From: Cellvibrionaceae bacterium | GTDB taxonomy: Bacteria > Pseudomonadota > Gammaproteobacteria > Pseudomonadales > Cellvibrionaceae | Length of the DNA stretch: 8,723 nucleotides | Direction of reading: 5' to 3' | NCBI GenBank assembly: GCA_027012915.1 | Contig: JALUYN010000554.1 | Location: forward strand, 1-8,723 | Shown here: positions 6,027 to 8,723 of the stretch, one piece after another | Layout of the letters: each line of letters starts with the position of its first letter | Position numbering within the stretch: position 1 is the stretch's first letter | Made by a program: the position numbers and the translations under genes | The notes under the pieces: model-generated | Database searches by the model: none | Told to the model about the DNA's origin: nothing | The model's input: the letters and a program-made list of their open reading frames with translations, nothing else

Positions 6027-6618
6027 GATTCAACGCATAGTTAAGTTCTTGTTCCAGCAATGTCACCATCCGCGACTCTGCCCGCTTTTCAATCCGGCGG
6101 CCCACATCGTCCGGCAGATCTTCCATATCTACACCCAGAAGCTCGACAGGGAAACGGCCCCTAGATGGACCGCTACCGTATGCGTGGTATCTCTTTTTCG
6201 GGTGGTATGTTGCATGCCCCAACTTCTTGTTGCGCGACGACCTGATCCATACTTTTTGCTGAGCACTGTATACAGACCGGTAGAAAGCCCCTTCATAGGT
6301 CTTGCCGGCCACTCGCGCCCCGGATGAGGCAGGATTCCAGCTAACCCGACCCGCCTCGTGAAGCGGCAAAGGGTTCAAGCCAATCCATACGTATGAATCC
6401 TGCTTATTGGTTACCAGCTTAACTCGACGATATTGCTTGAACTTTTTCTGCGCCACACCGGATTCTTGACTGACGTAGCGAAGAATTTCACGATGTACCC
6501 ATCTCAGAGTTTTTCGAATCGCACGCTTAACAGCTAATTGCACGCGTCGATTGGAAAAGTCCTGAAATTTCGCGACCTCAGATACTGCAGCATCGACATC
6601 AAGGGTTAAATCAGCCAT
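6016..6618 (-). CDS. Putative tail completion protein, lambda gpZ-like
   Basis: With the start at 6618 the product is 200 residues, close to lambda gpZ (192). It is strongly basic: a helical N-terminal part with 'NRRVQLAVKRAIRKTLRWVH' (22-41) is followed by 'KKFKQYRRVKLVTNK' and 'VWIGLNPLPLHEAGRVSWNP', then an Arg/Lys/Tyr-rich middle and 'GRFPVELLGVDMEDLPDDVG' near the C-terminus. This pattern fits the prophage minor tail protein Z/HK97 gp10-type family, which acts at the head-tail interface. Two starts are possible. A GTG at 6627 would add MAL. The ATG at 6618 is preferred because it overlaps the preceding stop as TGATG, the arrangement seen at other junctions here, with a weak AAGTGG upstream. 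The 3' end overlaps the next gene by 11 bases. Confidence 0.8.
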   Translation of the reverse strand: MADLTLDVDAAVSEVAKFQDFSNRRVQLAVKRAIRKTLRWVHREILRYVSQESGVAQKKFKQYRRVKLVTNKQDSYVWIGLNPLPLHEAGRVSWNPASSGARVAGKTYEGAFYRSVYSAQQKVWIRSSRNKKLGHATYHPKKRYHAYGSGPSRGRFPVELLGVDMEDLPDDVGRRIEKRAESRMVTLLEQELNYALNHER

Positions 6619-6947
6619 CAGAGCCACTTAGACGAAGCATTGCTTGGCTGATCTGACGACAAAATCAAAACAACCATTCCGGATCCGTCAGGTATAGGCT
6701 TGGCGATCGAGTAAACACCGCCTCTCACCTCCAGAAGCTCACTGGAGAAGATCGATCGATAGTCTTCTTCCGTGACAGTGAGCCGAGGTTTGCTGAGATC
6801 AACCACGTAACCTGCGATCGGCTCAGATTCCGTCGGCTCTTCAAAAACGCCCTTAATGGTGCGCTTTGATGGATGGAGCGTGACCGTATCGCCAACCACG
6901 GCAGTTCCGATACGATTGGCTATGCCGGTCAAGCTCTCAAAGTCCAT
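6618..6947 (-). CDS. Putative head-tail joining protein, lambda gpFII-like
   Basis: This 109-residue protein is close to lambda gpFII (117 residues) in size and order, between the capsid cement gene and the Z-like gene. It starts MDFESLTGIANRIGTAV and continues with beta strands: 'GDTVTLHPSKRTIKGVFEEP' (19-38), 'IAGYVVDLSKPRLTVTEEDY' (44-63), 'LLEVRGGVYSIAKPIPDGSG' (71-90) and 'MVVLILSS' (91-98). A short helix plus a small beta barrel fits the Phage_attach/FII fold that fills the portal-proximal side of the tail joint. The ATG at 6947 lies 2 bases after the cement-gene stop; only a weak ribosome binding site is visible, so coupling is likely. The assignment rests on size, strand pattern and gene order rather than a diagnostic motif. 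Confidence 0.68.
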   Translation of the reverse strand: MDFESLTGIANRIGTAVVGDTVTLHPSKRTIKGVFEEPTESEPIAGYVVDLSKPRLTVTEEDYRSIFSSELLEVRGGVYSIAKPIPDGSGMVVLILSSDQPSNASSKWL

Positions 6948-6949
6948 CG

Positions 6950-7282
6950 TTATACGCTCACACCATTGAGGCGAACGCTGGCAACGTCCGTGCCGCCCGC
7001 TAAGGCGTCCATGAACACACCGATCAGGGTGTTTCCGGAGGCGGTGGTGGTAACCTCACCGGCGCCTGCGTTCCAGTAAGCTTTTGCGAACTGAGCCGGG
7101 GTATTAGCCGAGGTTTTAGGCAGTTCGAACACGCCGCACACCTGCATTTCACCCTGAGCACCATTGGCAACGTCACCGCATGCGATGCCCACCAAGGCGC
7201 CAACGATTACAACGGCACCAGAGACAACATCGGCCGTCGCGGTAAAGGAAACTGTGTTTCCTGGCTGTACGTAATTTTTCAT
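6950..7282 (-). CDS. Capsid cement/decoration protein, DUF2190 family
   Basis: The product is 110 residues and starts MKNYVQPGNTVSFTATADV. It continues with Val/Gly/Ala-rich strands: 'SGAVVIVGALVGIACGDVAN' (21-40), 'GEMQVCGVFELPK' (44-56), 'AQFAKAYWNAGAGEVTTTAS' (63-82), 'NTLIGVFMDALAGGTDVASV' (84-103) and 'RLNGVSV'. The motif order 'Y.QPG..V.FTA...V.SG' ... 'G.F.LPK' ... 'A...YW' ... 'G.......AA/AL.G.....V.LNG' is that of DUF2190 proteins. These follow major capsid genes and act as small outer-shell cement subunits. A GTG at 7291 could extend the frame by MNL but is rejected: that GTG lies inside the AGGTGA Shine-Dalgarno sequence, which is 5 bases from the ATG at 7282. A terminator hairpin separates this gene from the capsid gene. 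Confidence 0.88.
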   Translation of the reverse strand: MKNYVQPGNTVSFTATADVVSGAVVIVGALVGIACGDVANGAQGEMQVCGVFELPKTSANTPAQFAKAYWNAGAGEVTTTASGNTLIGVFMDALAGGTDVASVRLNGVSV

Positions 7283-7287
7283 AAGAT

Positions 7288-7293
7288 TCACCT
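7288..7293 (-). promoter_or_regulatory. Ribosome binding site deciding the cement-protein start
   Basis: AGGTGA on the minus strand lies 5 bases upstream of the ATG at 7282, ideal spacing for a strong site. The in-frame GTG at 7291-7289 is made of the middle bases of this same site, so it cannot be the main start. The strong site fits a protein needed in hundreds of copies per capsid. Confidence 0.85.
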
Positions 7294-7315
7294 AGAAATA
7301 ACGAAAATCTGAATT

Positions 7316-7340
7316 AAAAAATGCCCGGCTAACCGGGCTT
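7316..7340 (-). terminator. Rho-independent terminator between capsid and cement genes
   Basis: On the minus strand a 6-bp GC-rich perfect stem, GCCCGG / CCGGGC (7333-7338 with 7323-7328), encloses a TTAG loop (7329-7332). AA precedes it, and AT plus five T's follow (7322-7316), so the outer A/T bases can lengthen the stem. A second, weaker inverted repeat, GAGTT/AACTC (7352-7356 with 7341-7345), lies between it and the capsid stop. The hairpin sits 20 bases after the stop. Because the gene to its left has no room for a full promoter after the hairpin, it probably terminates only partially. Confidence 0.82.
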
Positions 7341-7359
7341 GAGTTCTTGCTAACTCTTA

Positions 7360-8723
7360 TTAAGAACCAGAGCTCTGATAGAGGCCGCGGTAATCCATTG
7401 CACCTGCACCGAAGTCAAGACGTACCTTCATCTCAACACCGTCCACATCGAAACCTTGACGGGTTTCCATGTAGGCACCCTCTTCACCTTCGAGGTATGC
7501 ATATTCAATAGTGTCGATGCGATTGTTGTCCGCAGCGGCGTACCACTTGGTTGCGCTATTGGCATCCAGGCGAGCTTCCACCAAAAGCTCCATGCTATTG
7601 GCGAACGGGTTAACCGAAGACGCTTGATTTGCGGTAATGGATGTCAGGTATTCCTGAGCGGTGGTTTCCAGAGCTGCCGGAACAATCAGGAATTTAGGAG
7701 CCAGGTTGATCGGCGTTTTACCATCAGGCTTTTTCTGCAAGCGCATTGCTTTACGCATATTGGTTAAACCGGCCTTACCAATAACACCAGTACCCAGGTT
7801 GCCGTGGTCTGCATGGAACAGCTCGGTACCATCTGACATTTGCACGTTATTGAGAATCAAGCCCCAGACAGCCTCGCTTTCAGTTTCGGCAACCTGCGCC
7901 CCCTGAAGCATTGGGATACGAGAGAGCGCACCCAGATCATCATTGATCAAGGACTGACGGGTAAAAGCGAGAATTTCGCCGAAGGTAACCAGCGCGTAGC
8001 TTTCTTTTCCATCAACTACTTTGCCGCGCTTGAACTCACCACTTTCGTTAACCTTTCTCAGGGATCCACCCGCGGACTCAAGCTGCGCTCGATTAATATT
8101 CTTGAAATCTGACGCGGTAGTACGGCGGCAGAACGCGGTAAAGGTACGTGGCGCTGCCTCATATCCAGCACGCAGAGACTTGTTGGCCACGTCCGCCAGA
8201 ATAGCCGGGAAATCACTGGAGCCATGCATAGCCTTTGTTGCAATTGCGGATTTGCTCATACCGCTGACGGAAATACCGTGACTCACCAAGTGAGCCTCCG
8301 CCAATTCGATAAGAGAACGGTGGGCGAACACTTTACTGCCGTCGTCCAATTTATGAGCCGAGGGGTCCGCGCGATGCATAATAGCTTGAGCCATTGCAGC
8401 GCCCAGCGATTCAGTCTGTGTGTGTGTTACTCGGACGCCGGGCACTGGTTGTTGTGACTGGCTGCGCTGGGCGACCACATCCAGAGCAAGGTCGCGAGCT
8501 ATAGCCAGGGTATGGCCGGCGTCGATGTAACCATTGACCAGGTCATCACCGAGACCATATTTTTTACCCATCGCCCGAATGTCAGCGGCGCGCTTTCGAT
8601 CCGCAGCGACTGCGGCGGCAGCAGCGGCCTGAACGTCGGTGGCAGATGCTTGCGCAGCGGCTGCAGGCGCAGGTTCCGAATCATCGTCATCATCACCACC
8701 CAGCAGAGCGTTGATTTTGATCA
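7360..8723 (-). CDS. Major capsid protein, C-terminal part of a probable prohead protease-capsid fusion (5' end outside window)
   Basis: The reading frame is open from the right edge (first full codon 8721) to TAA at 7360, giving 453 visible residues. An ATG at 8571 is not a convincing start: the frame continues upstream without a stop and has a protein-like sequence. Visible residues 1-50 begin IKINALLGGDDDDDSEPAPA, then an alanine-rich, Lys/Arg-dotted helix leading to 'RKRAADIRAM'. Such linkers join a ClpP/S49-type prohead protease to the capsid domain in fused proteins. Residues 51-185 look like the scaffold-type delta region. The shell domain follows, with 'SDFPAILADVANKSLRAGYE' (169-188), 'FTRQSLINDDLGALSRIP' (253-270) and 'LFHADHGNLGTG' (301-312), all hallmarks of this fusion family, and a C-terminus 'VRLDFGAGAMDYRGLYQ'. 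The protein builds the icosahedral shell. The protease itself lies outside the window, so the fusion is inferred. Confidence 0.9.
   Translation of the reverse strand, partial: IKINALLGGDDDDDSEPAPAAAAQASATDVQAAAAAAVAADRKRAADIRAMGKKYGLGDDLVNGYIDAGHTLAIARDLALDVVAQRSQSQQPVPGVRVTHTQTESLGAAMAQAIMHRADPSAHKLDDGSKVFAHRSLIELAEAHLVSHGISVSGMSKSAIATKAMHGSSDFPAILADVANKSLRAGYEAAPRTFTAFCRRTTASDFKNINRAQLESAGGSLRKVNESGEFKRGKVVDGKESYALVTFGEILAFTRQSLINDDLGALSRIPMLQGAQVAETESEAVWGLILNNVQMSDGTELFHADHGNLGTGVIGKAGLTNMRKAMRLQKKPDGKTPINLAPKFLIVPAALETTAQEYLTSITANQASSVNPFANSMELLVEARLDANSATKWYAAADNNRIDTIEYAYLEGEEGAYMETRQGFDVDGVEMKVRLDFGAGAMDYRGLYQSSGS

Noticed and set aside
7283..7291. GTG start for the cement protein
   Set aside because: The GTG is part of the AGGTGA ribosome binding site of the ATG at 7282.
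1..8723. Hidden defence, toxin-antitoxin or other cargo genes between structural genes
   Set aside because: Gaps between cistrons are 2 to 77 bases. The two longest hold terminators and ribosome binding sites only, leaving no room for a cargo gene.

Overview
This window is part of a tailed-phage genome or, more likely, a prophage in a Gram-negative host, probably a gammaproteobacterium. That assignment rests on the P2-type contractile tail proteins, lambda-type head-completion proteins and strong AGGTGA-like ribosome binding sites; nothing in the window names the genus. All 14 genes recognised here lie on the minus strand, so transcription and the biological order run from the right edge to the left edge. 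No RNA genes, insertion sequences, CRISPR arrays, attachment sites or defence genes were seen. No gene-free stretch reaches 100 bases.

Head and connector end (8723 to about 5490). The right edge holds the C-terminal 453 codons of a major capsid protein whose reading frame stays open through the window edge. Its alanine-rich, Asp-rich linker suggests a fused upstream prohead protease. A strong intrinsic-terminator hairpin follows. Next come a DUF2190-type capsid cement/decoration protein, a lambda FII-like head-tail joining protein, a lambda gpZ-like tail completion protein and a probable tail terminator.

Baseplate and fibre block (5490 to 1306). Here the layout becomes P2-like: spike V, PAAR spike tip, wedge proteins W, J and I, a short collar-domain tail fibre (H), and a fibre assembly chaperone-like protein. 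The cistrons are packed with 1- or 4-base stop/start overlaps (TGATG, TAATG, ATGA) or gaps of 2 to 8 bases, which points to one translationally coupled polycistronic message. A textbook intrinsic terminator with a C(UUCG)G loop closes this block.

Tail shaft block (1232 to 1). The contractile sheath gene FI and the start of the tube gene FII begin just left of that terminator, as at the start of the P2 FI-FII-E-T-U-D operon. The rest of that operon would lie beyond the left edge.

Together the genes encode shell maturation, the neck, the membrane-piercing spike, the baseplate, host-recognition fibres and the contractile sheath and tube of a myovirus-type particle. Every gene fits a known structural role and I found no clearly new system. 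The points most worth a second look are the lambda-head/P2-tail mosaic, the two intergenic terminators that downstream genes must somehow escape, the short spike paired with a PAAR tip, and the compact tail fibre.
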